This document shows, one piece after another, positions 23,600-35,889 of a stretch of 64,000 nt of DNA; the first letter of the stretch is position 1; the number at the start of each line of letters is the position of its first letter. A program made the translations under genes and the position numbers. Location: assembly GCF_002994745.2 (NCBI RefSeq), contig NC_037094.1, positions 65,626,989-65,690,988 on the forward strand, in the 5' to 3' direction. The notes under the pieces are model-generated. The model saw only the letters and a list, made by a program, of their open reading frames with translations. It ran no database searches and was not told where the DNA came from. The DNA comes from Rosa chinensis. Lineage: Eukaryota; Streptophyta; Magnoliopsida; Rosales; Rosaceae.

Positions 23600-23806
23600 T
23601 ATTTTGAATGGAATGAAATGGAAGTTAATAATGATTCAAAAGGTGGATATAATATATAGGGAAAACATCACCAATGGTCACTGAATTATGACTTATTCGA
23701 CACTTAACTCATTGTATTTTCAATAATATCACTTAACTCACTCAGTTTTACATCCGTCTTTCACTTAACTCAATGTCGTTAATTCTGCCCTTAAAAGCTA
23801 TTAAAA

Positions 23807-24290
23807 TTGAGGGTATATTTGTCTAAACACTAAAAAAATGCATTTCTAACCTTCTTTTAAAAAAAAAAAAAAAAAGACAATTTTTTTTTCAAATTATATT
23901 TAAGTTAAAAAAAATCATTTTTTATTAGGAATCTCATAAATTAAAAAAAGTCTAATAAATGTAAATTGAGGGTATATTTGTCTAAACACTAAAAAAATGC
24001 ATTTCTAATAATTTTTTTTTATAAAAAAAAAAGACAATTTTTTTTTCAAATTATATTTAAGTTAAAAAAATCATTTTTATTGGAAATCTCATAAATTTAA
24101 AAAATTGAAAAAAGTCTAATAAATGTAAATTGAGGGTATATTTGTCTAAACACTAAAAAATGCATTTCTAACTCTTTTTTTTTTTTAAAAGACAATTTTT
24201 TTTCAAATTATATTAAGTTAAAAAAATCATTTTTAATTAGAAATTTCAGAAATTTAAAAAAATTGAAAAAAAGTCTAATAAATGTAGTTT
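23807..24290. repeat. Three tandem units of about 160 bp inside a MULE
   Basis: Units begin ATTGAGGGTATATTTGTCTA near 23807, 23965 and 24129 and each contains AATGCATTTCTAA, CAAATTATATT and GTCTAATAAATGTA. Poly-A and poly-T runs inside the units vary in length. Confidence 0.85.
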
Positions 24291-24382
24291 TTAAAAGTTA
24301 AAAATGATTTTTAAGTGTTTTGACAAAATATACCCTCAATTTTAACAGCTTCTAACGGTAAAATTAACGGCAGTGAGTTAAG

Positions 24383-25253
24383 CATGGTTCTAAAAAACGG
24401 GCTAGGCGGCGTATAGGCGCTAGGCGCCGGGTGTCCGATCCGATTTCAGGCTAGTCGATTGAATTGGGCGTTTGGTTTCTCGGCGGCCGCCTAGACGGTC
24501 TAGGCGGAGGTTAGGCGGTCTAGGCGCTAGGAGCTGGATTCTGGAAATTTTTTTTCCTCCTCTGGTGTATGCTGTAAGCAACTCGCTTAGTTCTCCATCA
24601 TGAAACTCGAATCCGGAATCGATGACCATGATTCAAAAACAAACTACCCCAACAGATTAATTCCACTAATCAACAAATCCATCGTAACAAAGATCTCAAA
24701 TTCAAATCCTAACAAATTCAATCTTGAACCCAATCAACCAAACTTGACAATTCGATTCGCAATCGGATTACATCTGTGGCAGCATGAAGAGCTTCCTGAA
24801 CGGGATTTCGAGTTGGGTATCGCTCTTCGAGAGGCGAGATGGGATGGGCTCTGAGATTGAGAGAGAGGATTTGGGGGAGGAGAAGAGCGTGGAGATGAAG
24901 ATGGGTTTAGATTTGTTGGGGGTTTGGATTTTGAGAAGTGGGTGAAGTGGGTGAAGAGGTGAGATGTGGCTTCTGGGATTCTGGGAAGATGAAGCAGAAC
25001 TGCCTTTACTTCGAAGCTTTCTGAGATTTTGATATGAGGCGGTGGTTTCACCTTTAGTGGTTTGTGGGCTAGCATTTTTTATTATTTTAACCCTTTTATT
25101 TTGTCATTTTTTACAACCGTTCTTGGTCATGACTCATGACATTGGTCTTTTACTTTTCTATACAAATTGGTAAAGGATATAAAAGCTATCAAATGTTATC
25201 AATCATATCCCTTGTCGGAAGAGAGTCACTTGTTATAAAAATTATAATAAATA

Positions 25254-25285
<32 letters not shown>

Positions 25286-25403
25286 ATTATATGTTATCAA
25301 AATAAAAATCAAAAATAAAAATCCACCTAGTCCCCGCCTAGGCCCCTAGGCGCTAGGCTCCGGGTTACCGCACGACTAGCGCCTAGCGTTTTTTAGAACC
25401 TTG
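24383..25403. mobile_element. hAT-type non-autonomous element, 1021 bp, nested in a MULE
   Basis: The ends are CATGGTTCTAAAAAACGGG and, from the right, CAAGGTTCTAAAAAACGCT. They are flanked by GAGTTAAG (24375-24382) and AAGTTAAG (25404-25411), an 8-bp duplication with one change. Subterminal GGCGCTAGGCG and CCTAGGCGCTAGG repeats are characteristic of this type of hAT MITE. The insertion splits the MULE's right inverted repeat; the unbroken left arm shows the pre-insertion sequence. An (AT)n tract lies at 25252-25271. Confidence 0.85.
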
Positions 25404-25538
25404 AAGTTAAGTGAAAGACGGATGTAAAACTGAGTGAGTTAAGTGATATTATTGAAAATACAGTGAGTTAAGTGTCTAATAAGTCATAACTCAGTGACTA
25501 TTGGTGATATTTCCCCTAATATATATACAGATCCTATC

Positions 25539-25864
25539 CAGCGTGAGGTTAAGGTTTATGGTCACTTTTCAGTCTCATATCCACATCTAGACCATTTAGT
25601 TTTTAGATACTAAGTATAGATCATCTCTACAAAAATTTCAGCCAAATTGATGGTCGTTAAGGCATTAATAACTGCCTTAAAGCTAGTACGGTTCAAGTTA
25701 GATAGATTCAGTTCGTCCATTGGTTTAAGAAAGTTAGATACCCTAAAGATCATCAATTTGGCTGAAATTTTGCAGAGATGATCTATACATTAATATCTAA
25801 ACACTGAACGGTCGAGATGTGAATATGAGACCAAAAAGTGACCCTAAACTCTAACCTTGCTCTT
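25539..25864. mobile_element. Foldback MITE with arms of about 130 bp
   Basis: GTGAGGTTAAGGTTTATGGTC at the left is mirrored by GACCCTAAACTCTAACCTTG at the right, and the arms share AGATCATCTCT, TTTCAGCCAAATTGATG and CATCTCGACCG-type segments. A related family occupies 55356-56198. Target duplications could not be fixed. Confidence 0.65.
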
Positions 25865-26159
25865 AATAAATATTGTATATACATAAGGAGCTTAACGTCT
25901 GTAGACTTTTTTTTTTTTTTTTTTAAGAAAGGGTGTTTTCTTAATATCTAGGTTTCTTTTTTAGCATTTTGGTATGCTTTTTCAATAATCATTTGACATA
26001 TGATAAATATTTGAGCTTATCAAATTGAATCATTCATGTAAAAATAATATTTTTCCATAACAAAATATAGATTCATGGATAGTGGAATTTTTTTTATAAT
26101 CATAAAGGATAGTGGGATTTTGATCCCAAAAAGAAAAACAAAAAAGAAAAAAAAAAGAG

Positions 26160-26335
26160 ACCAAAATACCTTCACGTGTTTTGAACATGATGGAACTTGA
26201 CGGAAGTTAACGGAAATGTGGAAATTGGCAAACTTTAGAAAAGTTAGTGTATTATTTGGTAAAATTAATAATTTAGTGTGTAAATTGACAATAGAAGGAA
26301 ATGTCATGGGGTATTTCGACCATTAATCCTATATT
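26160..26335 (-). repeat. Uninterrupted copy of the dispersed repeat seen at 18670-21905
   Basis: Its minus strand matches both flanks of the MITE at 18753-21793, with ACCAAATAATACACTAAC at the position where the other copy has the MITE between two TAA trinucleotides. It is a natural empty site. Confidence 0.75.
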
Positions 26336-26524
26336 GAATGTATAGTAGTAGATTAACTCAATGCAAAAATCAGTTTTGTATAATAATGATAGACAACTCA
26401 ATACATACATGTCAAAGGTTCTTCACTCTATATAGTCGTCTTCTACTTTAGAAGAGATATCTCCCTTCCAATTATTGTACCTAAGTTAGTCTAAATGTTT
26501 CAGTAAATCAAGTAAAACGTTACA

Positions 26525-26817
26525 TCTATACTATTATTAAGAGAAGAGAGTTTGTTAGCCAAAACAATTTTTTTTTACTGAAATAGCCCTCAAATATTAA
26601 AAAAGTTTAAATGTGCAAGGATAAAGTTGTAAATTACAAAATAAAAAAGATTTAAAAAAATATAAAAATAAGCATTATCCATCTGCTCTCCCAAACTATC
26701 ATTCACTAACTTCAACTGTTTCTCACATTTAATTGCTAAAAATTGGTTTCATTATTTTGAAATATTTTTTTTTTTTCAAAATTAAATGCACACACATAGT
26801 GTGTGTTTTCCTTCTAG
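26525..26817 (+). mobile_element. Non-autonomous Helitron, 293 bp
   Basis: It starts TCTATACTATTATTAAGAG after an A and ends CTAG before a T, so it sits between A and T as Helitrons do. Eight bases before the terminal CTAG is the hairpin ACACACA-TAG-TGTGTGT. No target duplication is expected or seen. A relative of identical length with a different hairpin is at 46243-46535. Confidence 0.82.
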
Positions 26818-27110
26818 TATTTATAAATTTAAGGGTGTCGCACATAGTTTTGATTATTCATTTTAAGAATCTAACTATTTTTATGCAGAATCTAACTATT
26901 TTTATCTCATTGTTAGTTTGTTACATCAAAAAACAGAATCCAGCTCTATTTTTCTCTCATTCTATTTTTATAAATTGAAAGGTGTCGCACATAGTTTTAA
27001 TTATTTATTTTAAGAAAAACGATTTAATGAATACTAAATTATTTTAGTTATGCAGAATTTAACTATTTTTATCTCATTGTTACATCAAAAAATAGAATCC
27101 AGCTCGATTT
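26818..27110. repeat. Tandem duplication upstream of the GH5 gene
   Basis: Two units of about 145 bp share GGTGTCGCACATAGTTTT, CTAACTATTTTTATCTCATT-type and AGAATCCAGCTC stretches (about 26820-26965 and 26966-27110). It ends about 270 bp before the start codon, so it may belong to the upstream regulatory region. Confidence 0.75.
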
Positions 27111-27299
27111 ATCAAATTTGCTAGATATAGAATTGAGTCAAATAAATCTTCTTGAACAAACCAAAAGTTAGTGCATCAATAATATATAATATTGCATCTT
27201 TTTGCATTGGTTAAATGAACCAATTCTTCCGAGGATTCTTATTACTAATTAAAGAATTTTCAACTCCCAATTGGGTCAAACTCCCTAATCCTGACAACT

Positions 27300-27384
27300 T
27301 GAGCCCCTCCCTTATTTATAATCACCTGTCTAATTCTGTCTCCCCAATCATATTTCGCCCGGCCAACAAACAAGCCTAAGCAAA
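27300..27384 (+). promoter_or_regulatory. Core promoter and 5' UTR of the GH5 gene
   Basis: TATTTATAA lies at 27313-27321, about 65 bp before the ATG, preceded by a CCCCTCCC stretch. The leader is short, with no upstream ATG visible between the box and 27385. Confidence 0.55.
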
Positions 27385-30300
27385 ATGGCTTTCAACTCAA
27401 GAACATGGCCACTATGCTTAGTGCTCATTTCATGTATGATCTCTATTTCTTTTGGAAGAAAAATGACTGCTCAAACTTCTACTCCAGTAAAAGCAGTTAA
27501 TCTCGGAGGTTGGCTACTTACAGAAGGCTGGATTAAACCTTCTCTTTTCGACGGCATTCCCAACAAGGACTTCTTGGTGATTATCATTCTTCTTCTTCTT
27601 CTTCTGTAGTTGTGTATAGCTTGTTAGTCATTTCATATCTTTACTTATGGATTGAGCTTTTGTTATAGGATGGAACCGGCCTTCAGTTCAAATCAGTCAC
27701 AACTGGGAAATTTCTTGCTGCTGAGAATGGAGGAGGAAGCATCATAGTTGCCAACCGAACCTCAGCTTCAGGCTGGGAAACATTCAAAGTAATCAATTTG
27801 ATTAGTTTTGATTGTCAAAATGTAATAACTTATACATGGTGTCGGTTTATATTCTTATTTACTTTTATGTTGTGTTGCAGTTGTGGAGGATCAATGAGAC
27901 CACATTTAATTTCAGGGTCTTCGGTAAACAATTTGTGGGAATTGATGTAAAGGGAAATGGAAAAGACGTGGTGGCTGTTGTGACCGCGCCAGGTGTATCG
28001 GAAACATTTGAAATCATAAGAAAACCGGATGATTCAAGCCGGGTACGGATCAAAGCACCCAACGGATTCTTCTTGCAGGCGAAGACAGAGGTGTTGGTTA
28101 CAGCTGATTATGCAGAGAGTAGTAGTGGATGGGGAGACAATGATCCTTCTGTTTTTGTGATTACCATTTCTGGACGTTTGCAGGGGGAGTTTCAGATAAC
28201 AAATGGTTATGGCAAATTGGCTCCTGAAGTCATGAAGGTAAGGATATAATCACTCTTACAAAAGTTTGCTATACATTTTATCCATAACGTACTTTTGTCT
28301 TGACTGCTGTGTTGTCGGACCATGAATTAAACTTACCTAATTAACAATTATGATTTATTGTCATGCTATGTTGTAAATAGTTAAAATTGACAGTGGGATA
28401 ATATAACGTCTCAGTATTTAGCGGTATAATGTCTTGACACATGTGTGACTGATTTTTTTGTGTGGAACATGTGCATATCAGGAGCACTGGAGGACATTCA
28501 TTGTTGAAGAAGACTTTGACTTCATATCAAAAAATGGATTAAACGCAGTGAGAATACCAGTTGGTTGGTGGATATCAAGCGACCCAAACCCTCCACACCC
28601 TTATGTCGGGGGTTCCTTGAAAGCCTTGGATAATGCCTTCCTGTGGTCACAGTATGTTTTTACTTTTCATCCTGCCATATCTCAAAACTTTCCCAACTAT
28701 CAATCGGTCAATCCTCACCTTTACTGGAAATGCAGTTTTTTTAGTCTAAAGCCATGTTTCGTTCACAGAAAGTAAATATCAGACAATAAAATTTGGAAGT
28801 CCAAGTTTCATTTTCTACATTTGGAATACAAAAAGAAAGGAAATACTTTCTTGAAGGAATGGAAAATAAGGGAGAAAGTGATTTATTCCAAACACCAAAA
28901 GAATCACTTTCCCCCCTTCTTTCATTGCATTTATTACTCACAACATATTATTTTATTCTATTATTACAAACTTTTTAACAACTTTTCTAATGTTACCAAA
29001 TATCGAAATGAAAAGTTCTTGAGAAATTTTATTTTTCTTCCCATGAGAAAAACAAAGGAATTACTTTCATTTCTGTAAATCAAACGAGGCATAAAAGTAA
29101 AGTATGTATTGGTCCAACCAAAACCTGCTTATTCTTCTTGGGTTTTTTAATTTTTTAATTTTTTTTTAAAATACCTCAATGGGTCCAAGTTATGTCTAGA
29201 TTAAAGTAGTGGTTGAGTTTGGACTCTGGACCCAATCAAAAGACCAACCTAAGCATGATATAGGCATGATATAGGCCATGTTTGAAAGGAGACTAGAAAT
29301 CATTGATTTTGCCAAGTCTGATAGAAATATCTGAAATAATTTATAGTTTTATACACACATGTTGTTGTCTTGGCAGGAAATATGGATTGAAGGTAATAAT
29401 TGACCTGCATGCAGCACCAGGATCTCAAAATGGTTATGAACACAGTGCTTCAAGAGATGGATCTCAGGAATGGGGCCAAACCGATGCTAACATACAGCAG
29501 ACAGTTGATGTCATCGAGTTCTTGACTGCAAGGTAAACAATTAGTGTCATTTATAGACTATTAGAATATGTGCCAAATTCTTGTAAAGCTTAATGTTTAG
29601 AGTAGAGTTTTAGATGGTTTTAGGGCTAGCGGATACCATGACTAACGGGTATTTGTCATTGAAATTTTAAGCAACTCTGGGTCTCTAGTTAGATTTCTCA
29701 TATTAAATTTTGGTTGTTGCCTCCCAGTCTACCCTATTAACAACTTCATAATTGTAACAATATACATAAACTATTTGATGAATTGACTTAAAAATTTCTC
29801 TATAATATTTAGTAATATGCAAATTTCTAACTCTATCAGTTACTTTAAACTATTAATATTTTAATAATATAAATATTTGATGTCCGATAAAGCCATCAAA
29901 AATTATTTTTCAAGTTGTATTTATTGTTGTCATTCTCAACATTAAGGGATACACAACTGCAGGTATGCAAAGAGTCCAAGCCTATACGCAGTTGAGCTCA
30001 TCAACGAACCACTCTCCCCAGGAACTTCTCTGCAGAACCTGACCACATACTACAAGGCTGGTTATGCTGCGGTTCGCAAGCACTCTTCCACAGCGTTCGT
30101 TGTGTTCTCGAACAGACTAGGACCAAGGGAACCGACTGAGCTTTTTCCTGTTGCCAGTGGCTTGAAGAGAGTCGTCATTGATGTCCATTACTATAACCTC
30201 TTTGAGAGTGCTTTTGACAACTTGACTGTCCAACAGAACATCGACTTCATCTACACTAATCGGACTACGGATTTGAACACTGTTACCACATCGAATGGCC

Positions 30301-31038
30301 CTCTCACTTTTGTTGGTATGTGATCCGAATCCCACTTTGTTTATGTATGATTTGATGTTGGCCACTTCATCTACATTGACATCCATTCCTACTTTAGTTT
30401 AGTTAGTGGTTCTAGGTTTCAGCGAGTAATTAGGTAAGTGCAAAATGATTGAAGTGAGGTGTTCTACGAAATACCTCAAAGAAAAAAGCAAAAGAAAGTT
30501 GGGGTGTGAAACTTTTTCTTCTTTCCCCTAGATGTTCAAAATGAGACTGCACGTCAAGGACAGCCCTAGAATTGTTGTAGCCGTGGAAATATTATTGTGA
30601 GACCATGTTCCTTCAGCCTATGAAATGCCTTTATTAAATAATTCATAAATTATCACTCACTTCTTATCGTAAAAGGAAAACTCAGTTTAGGTTAGAAGTT
30701 AAACATATTAACCAAATTGGTAAACCGATACAAATAGGCATCATATGGCTCTAACTGTTTGCATGTATCGCATGAAAGTGCATATAAGCAAAAATGTTTG
30801 CTTGATGTATATACATGGTTGGTTTATTTCTTAACGGCTTACATTTGCAGGTGAATGGGTAGCTGAATGGAATGTGAAAGATGCAACAAAGGAGGATTAC
30901 CAAAGATTTGCCAAGGCTCAGTTAGAAGTCTGGGGGCGAGCAACATTTGGGTGGGCTTATTGGACTCTTAGGAACGTCAATAACCATTGGAGTCTTGAGT
31001 GGATGATAAAGAATGGTTACATAAATCTGCTAACTTAA
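27385..31038 (+). CDS. Glucan 1,3-beta-glucosidase-like protein, glycoside hydrolase family 5, 511 aa, seven exons
   Basis: Predicted secreted retaining beta-glucosidase or exoglucanase of the plant GH5 clade with an N-terminal fascin-like region. Exons: 27385-27576, 27669-27788, 27881-28237, 28482-28651, 29377-29532, 29963-30315, 30851-31038. All introns are GT-AG and the total of 1536 nt is in frame. Residues 1-24 form a signal peptide. VNLGGWLLTEGWIKPSLFDG starts the mature part, and residues 65-223 form the beta-trefoil-like insert. The GH5 barrel follows: GLNAVRIPVGWW, VIIDLHAAPGSQNG, ELINEPLSPG with acid/base Glu near residue 347, and VGEWVAEWN with nucleophile Glu near 451. The C-terminus (FGWAYWTLRNVNNHWSLEWM) is also typical. 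All key residues are present, so the gene looks functional. Substrate is inferred from the family name; plant members can act on other beta-glucosides. Intron 4 carries a MITE. Confidence 0.95.
28750..29091. mobile_element. Tourist-like MITE in intron 4 of the GH5 gene, 342 bp
   Basis: TAA duplications lie at 28747-28749 and 29092-29094. The ends AGCCATGTTTCGTTCACAG and, from the right, TGCCTCGTTTGATTTACAG match the family of the MITE at 17327-17778. The insertion starts about 95 bp after the exon-4 donor and does not disturb splice sites. Confidence 0.72.
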
Positions 31039-32900
31039 TTAGATTCATACCCATTGGCTTAAGTCATTGTGATGACTTCAACAATACATGGTCTGTATAC
31101 GTAATAGTACTTTCGTTCCTTCTGGGACTAATAACTATTGCGGCTTACATGCAGAAGAATCGATCAGTTAATCTGTGACATGAGATCAATGAAAGGCATT
31201 TTACCAATAATATCAATAAAAGCTCAATTACAATTATAATTTGAAGGGTAGAAGCATCATAAAGCAATCTAATTTCAGTATAATAATTTAGAGAATTATG
31301 CGATATATATATACACACACACACATACCATGCAATTGAAATGGCCAGGACGATCTTTAGGGCCAGCTTTTTTTTTCCTTTCTTCTTTGTTTGTTTTTGG
31401 TTTTTTCTTTTTTAGTTTTTAGTTTTTTTTTTTATAAATAAATTAAATAACAAGTGGGGGCCAAGACCTAAGCTCCTCTTAGGCAAAGGTATAGGCCCAA
31501 TTAAGAACATAAAACTGAAGTTGTATAGATCCAAAACCTTGGGCTTAAAAAGTTGTAGAGAACATTGTGGTCCCTTTTGGGACCATTCTCAATTTCAACA
31601 TATAGCTACATGGATATCTATCTTCTATTTTTGAGAATTTAGCATGAGAAAGCAAAGGTAACATTTCATGTGAATTTAAGATTAGATATTCATGCTTACA
31701 TTATTGCATACTTTCTACATGATTGTATTATCAAATTTTTATGACCGAACATATGAAATATACTTTAAATTATGAGACATACACATTTGTATCGATGTCA
31801 AACACTTGATTACAAACATGTAAAACCTACTTTTATATGATGGTTCATTTATATCTGTATTTACTAGATTGGATACACACACATTTATCCTAGTCGGGTC
31901 AGATCGGTGTGGTTTTGATTTCTCTTACGAAGTTTTTGTTTTTACTTCCTCTTGGTTTTAAGAATAAGATCAACTGATGTCTCTATAGGATGAAAAAATG
32001 AAAAAAAAAATCAGTCAGTTAAAGTTTCATATGAGGGAATCGGTTGGTGCCGTTGCATCTCAGAGATTGATAGTACTCGATCAGACATGATGATGCGAGA
32101 AGTGGGTTCTTCCAATGATATGTTTGTTGTATGCAACAAAGCTTTTAATCCCACAAATAGGGGTTAAGCAACAAACACAAGTGGAATACATTGCTGTAGG
32201 AAGTGACGTACGTATGGGGAATATAGGTAATTAGGTATAGTCCTTCACACGGGCTTCAGAAAGTTATGTTCATTCCCAACTTGTTGGTGGGAAACTCATC
32301 TTTGTTTAATTTGAGAAGGAAAAAAAATAAACTAAGAATTAATTTTTATTTTTCACTAAGAGCTTCAAAACGTCATGGTAATATTTAAAATGTATACTGT
32401 CTATTTCCTTGCGGCGTACAAATTATCTTAGGTATAGACCACACAGATTTTAATAGCTATAAACACTTGAATTAGGAGATATAATTTTTAGAGTGGTCGG
32501 TCCCCGCCTATTGTTATCTTAGGGAAGATATTTTGGTTCTGATGGTGGGCGTTGCACTCTTATAAGGCATTGCAATGGAAGCAACTCACCTGTAAATGCC
32601 CACTTGAAGAGATTCGTAGGTGCTAAGAAAGCTTCTTTTGCTTAACAAGTTTTAAGGTCAATTATTAAGCAGGAAACAGCTAGCAGCATATGACATCTCA
32701 ACTTTATGTGTGAGCTGTTCACATGTGTAGGCTTAGTCTCCAAAGTCTTAATTTGATGGACCACTAGCCTGGTATTATCGGGTCCCTCTTCAGTTATCCT
32801 GATTGCTATTTGCTAATAACTAGCAATGATTATCTGTATTGGTTAATTTGGACGGATTGAGTTTTCGGGCGTAGTTGATATTAAAATCTAGGCTGAGAGG

Positions 32901-33199
32901 GCAACTCTAACCGTTTTTTTATATTTTAATTTTTCTCTATTTTAATAAAAAAATAGTCTGTTTTACTCTAAACAGATTCTTTATAACTATCTTCATTTTA
33001 GGGATAGTGAGGAAAGAGAGAGCAAAAATTCTCTAAATTTATAGTAATCACTAAAATTTGAAAGAAAAATTATGGAGATTTTAGAGATTGCTGTAATATA
33101 TGAAATCTGTTGGAGTTAGAGAAGAAAAATTGCTTAAAACTTTGACTTTTGATTCCTTATAATACAAAAATTATAGAGAAGCTGTTGGTTGGAGTTCCT
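32901..33199. mobile_element. Short MITE, about 299 bp, possibly hAT-type
   Basis: Ends GCAACTCTAACC and, from the right, AGGAACTCCAACC are flanked by CTGAGAGG (32893-32900) and ATGAGAGG (33200-33207), an 8-bp duplication with one difference. The interior is A/T-rich with TTCTCTA and TAGAGAA stretches that mirror each other. Confidence 0.55.
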
Positions 33200-34087
33200 A
33201 TGAGAGGAGCTGGAAAACTTTATTTTAGCATAAAGTTACCTATTTTGAGAGTGTTGTCATTTGATATTTTTAACAAAAAAGAAAAAAATAACGAAATAAT
33301 CTAAATTCTAAACTCTTATTCGATGCAGATGAAAATATTCATTTTTATTCTGGTAAAAGGTTTAAAAAGTTAAGTTTAATTGGTAAAAAAGGATAAGGAG
33401 ATCGAATTTTACCAAATCTAACATAGGATGGGAGGATAAATGCTTTAGTGCTTTACAATTGAAGATCATTTTCAAACCAATGGGATAAGATCATTATTGT
33501 TCTTCTCAGTTGTTAAAGATCATTAAAATTTTCGCAAAAAAAGTTAGGTTTCGATAAGGGATAAGTGAAATAAATCGAGCATCCATAGAACTTTTATGCA
33601 ATAATGCACGTGAGTAGGTTAGCAGCTACCTCTCTAGGAAATTGTTAATTGGAGACCATATAAGTCCATCTTGAGCTGTTTGTATAGAGAGAATGTGACT
33701 CTTTATAAGTTAAATTGATCGCTTAAATTGAGTAGTGCATCTTAATTTGTCTATTTCTAGCTCTTTGGTTAATTGGACGGTCATAAATTGAAGTGAGTAG
33801 GGTTTAAGCGAAAATATTAGGAAAGCTTAACATTGATTCTAGTTGTGTAGAGTACATATGTAAACAGAACTAGAATGGAACAATATCTAATTAAAAAGTA
33901 AATCCTATCAATTTAATTCCGTATAAGAAAAGTGACCAAATAGAATCTTTATATTTTGCATATATTCTCCTGCTAATTAAGTAGCAGCTGATTCCTACCT
34001 TAGAATTTAATTAAGCTTCCTGGGAATTTTGGTAAACAATAAACCTAACTAGAACTAGTCTAGAAGGCTTTATTTTGCATATATATG

Positions 34088-34118
34088 TTGTATGTATGTA
34101 TGTATGTATGTATGTAGC
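34088..34118. repeat. TATG tetranucleotide microsatellite
   Basis: About seven uninterrupted TATG/GTAT repeats. Confidence 0.9.
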
Positions 34119-35008
34119 AAGCCATACCCTCTTGAACATATGTCACTTAGCACTGTGTGCCTATTGTGTTCACAGCATATTCCCCATGTTAAAAGAATAT
34201 ATTGAACTCCCAAAGGATGTTATTTTGTATTCCATATCTATAATTTTCTAATATTCGATGAAGGAGTGATTTTTTTATCAAAAGAATTAGGAATAATCAT
34301 TTCGTCTATTCCATATACTCTAAATCATTTAGAGAGATTTGGAAACAAAAAGTGAGAAAACTCTAAAATACTCCTCTTTTATACCACATAAAAGGTTGGA
34401 GGACTACAAAGTACTCTAATTCTTAGCATAGTGAACTAATTGACAATCGAATGATATGCATTTGAATGACCAGGTAATTGTCAGACAAATTCATTAGATA
34501 TTTCTTTAAAGAAAAAAAAAAGTGTGATCGAGGATGAATTTGCATTATGTAAATAAAAGTTAATGAAAATGAAGATTGTGCATATTATGTAAATAAAGGT
34601 AAATGGGAAAACAACAACAGTTAATCCAAAGAGCCATCGTTTAAATTGAAGTACGTACTAGTGGATGATCGGGACGGCCGGGACCAAATAGTTTAACCCA
34701 TCTTCTTAAAAGAATCAGAAACTTTTGGCTTTCCTAGCTTACCCCATCTTCGACTCCAAGTTAAAGAATTGAGTTGAAATGCAACCACAGTTAGCAGTAG
34801 TTGCATTTTATTGGAATCTCGATCTCCTTCAAGGTTGGTGCATATATTTATACTAGAATACCAGGGGATAAGGGTATGTCACATTGGGAGACACCTGTTT
34901 TAAGAAAGTATGATCTCTATGTTAATGAACTATTATGATTCAGCTAGTTGAACATTTTTTAAGGGGCAAGTGGGAAGACCAGGTCACCCGGGGATTAAGC
35001 CAACACCA

Positions 35009-35028
35009 CCCCCCCCCCCCCCCCCCCC
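35009..35028. repeat. Homopolymer of about 20 C
   Basis: An uninterrupted C run. A second C run of about 22 lies at 61743-61764 in Pack-MULE copy D. Exact length is likely to be uncertain in any assembly. Confidence 0.85.
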
Positions 35029-35206
35029 AAATAGTTGGGCTATCTGGTGATGAGTGCAAGCTCGGAAAATGACATCAGAAGTAGGGGTGCAAGATGTAAG
35101 CTTTTTACTGCAATAATTTTAGAGTACTACTACTGGTTGTACTATCCAAAGACTTCGTCCCCTTCTTTTGGAAGAGTACATATTTAAAGAAAACAAAACC
35201 ATAGAG

Positions 35207-35660
35207 GAAACATGTAATCTTTTGAGGGAGAAACTCGTTTCAATTACATGGTCAGATCATTGATCTCATCGTACCGTCAATTACATAATGCTGTTTGTAT
35301 CAATTTCAGAGATACAACTGTACAAATGCTATTTTTGGTATTTTGCATGAGATATATTTTACGAGGTATCAAATGTTTTGGATATTTTCTTACATCGAAC
35401 CAACGCATAGGGTAAGCAATGGTATTGACCGTATTGTTACAGTGGAAACATGTAACCTTTTGAGGAGAAAAATCTCTTCAATTAGTTGGTAAGTCATTGA
35501 TTTTGTTTTATCGGTCAATTAGTAAATTACATGTATCAATTTTACAGATACAACCATAAAAACGCTATTTTTGGTATTTTGCATGAGATATAATAATTTA
35601 TGAATTTTGTTAGGGTAAATATATTCTTTTGGATATTTTTTCACATTGGCCGCCCCATCT
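35207..35660. repeat. Tandem duplication, period about 236 bp
   Basis: Units begin at GGAAACATGTAA (about 35207 and 35443). They share TTTTGAGG, CATTGAT, TATCAATTT and the exact stretch GCTATTTTTGGTATTTTGCA, as well as TTTTGGATATTTT. Confidence 0.75.
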
Positions 35661-35889
35661 AAGGCTTTTTACTTTTGTTAATCACCAATAACACTCTCCT
35701 AATTTTGAACAATGTTAGGTGAGCAATATTTTTGAGTCTCACTTTATGTAGCAGCTGATGTGACAATGTGGCATAATCACATCATTTAATAAAATATTTT
35801 TCTTTGTTGGGCTTTGTGCTATATAATTTGCTACATAAGATGTGATGAAGGTGGTATAAAAAAATGTGGTTCACATAGCATTACTTCCT

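Larger units (their letters stand above)
23659..25516. mobile_element. MULE with long terminal inverted repeats, carrying a nested hAT element
   Basis: Perfect 9-bp duplications TAATATATA lie at 23650-23658 and 25517-25525. It starts GGGAAAACATCACCAATGGT and ends with the mirror GGTGATATTTCCCC. The inverted repeats extend for about 120 bp, with GACGGATGTAAAACTGAGTG mirrored. The left arm contains three tandem units of about 160 bp, and the right arm is broken by the hAT element at 24383-25403. No transposase is present. Confidence 0.88.
31039..35206. other. Gene-free stretch downstream of the GH5 gene
   Basis: A possible polyadenylation signal AATAAA occurs near 31215, about 180 bp after the stop codon. 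Beyond it I see A/T-rich sequence, an (AC)n tract near 31312-31326, a MITE (32901-33199), a TATG tetranucleotide array (34088-34118) and a run of 20 C (35009-35028). No coding or RNA gene is supportable. Confidence 0.5.
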
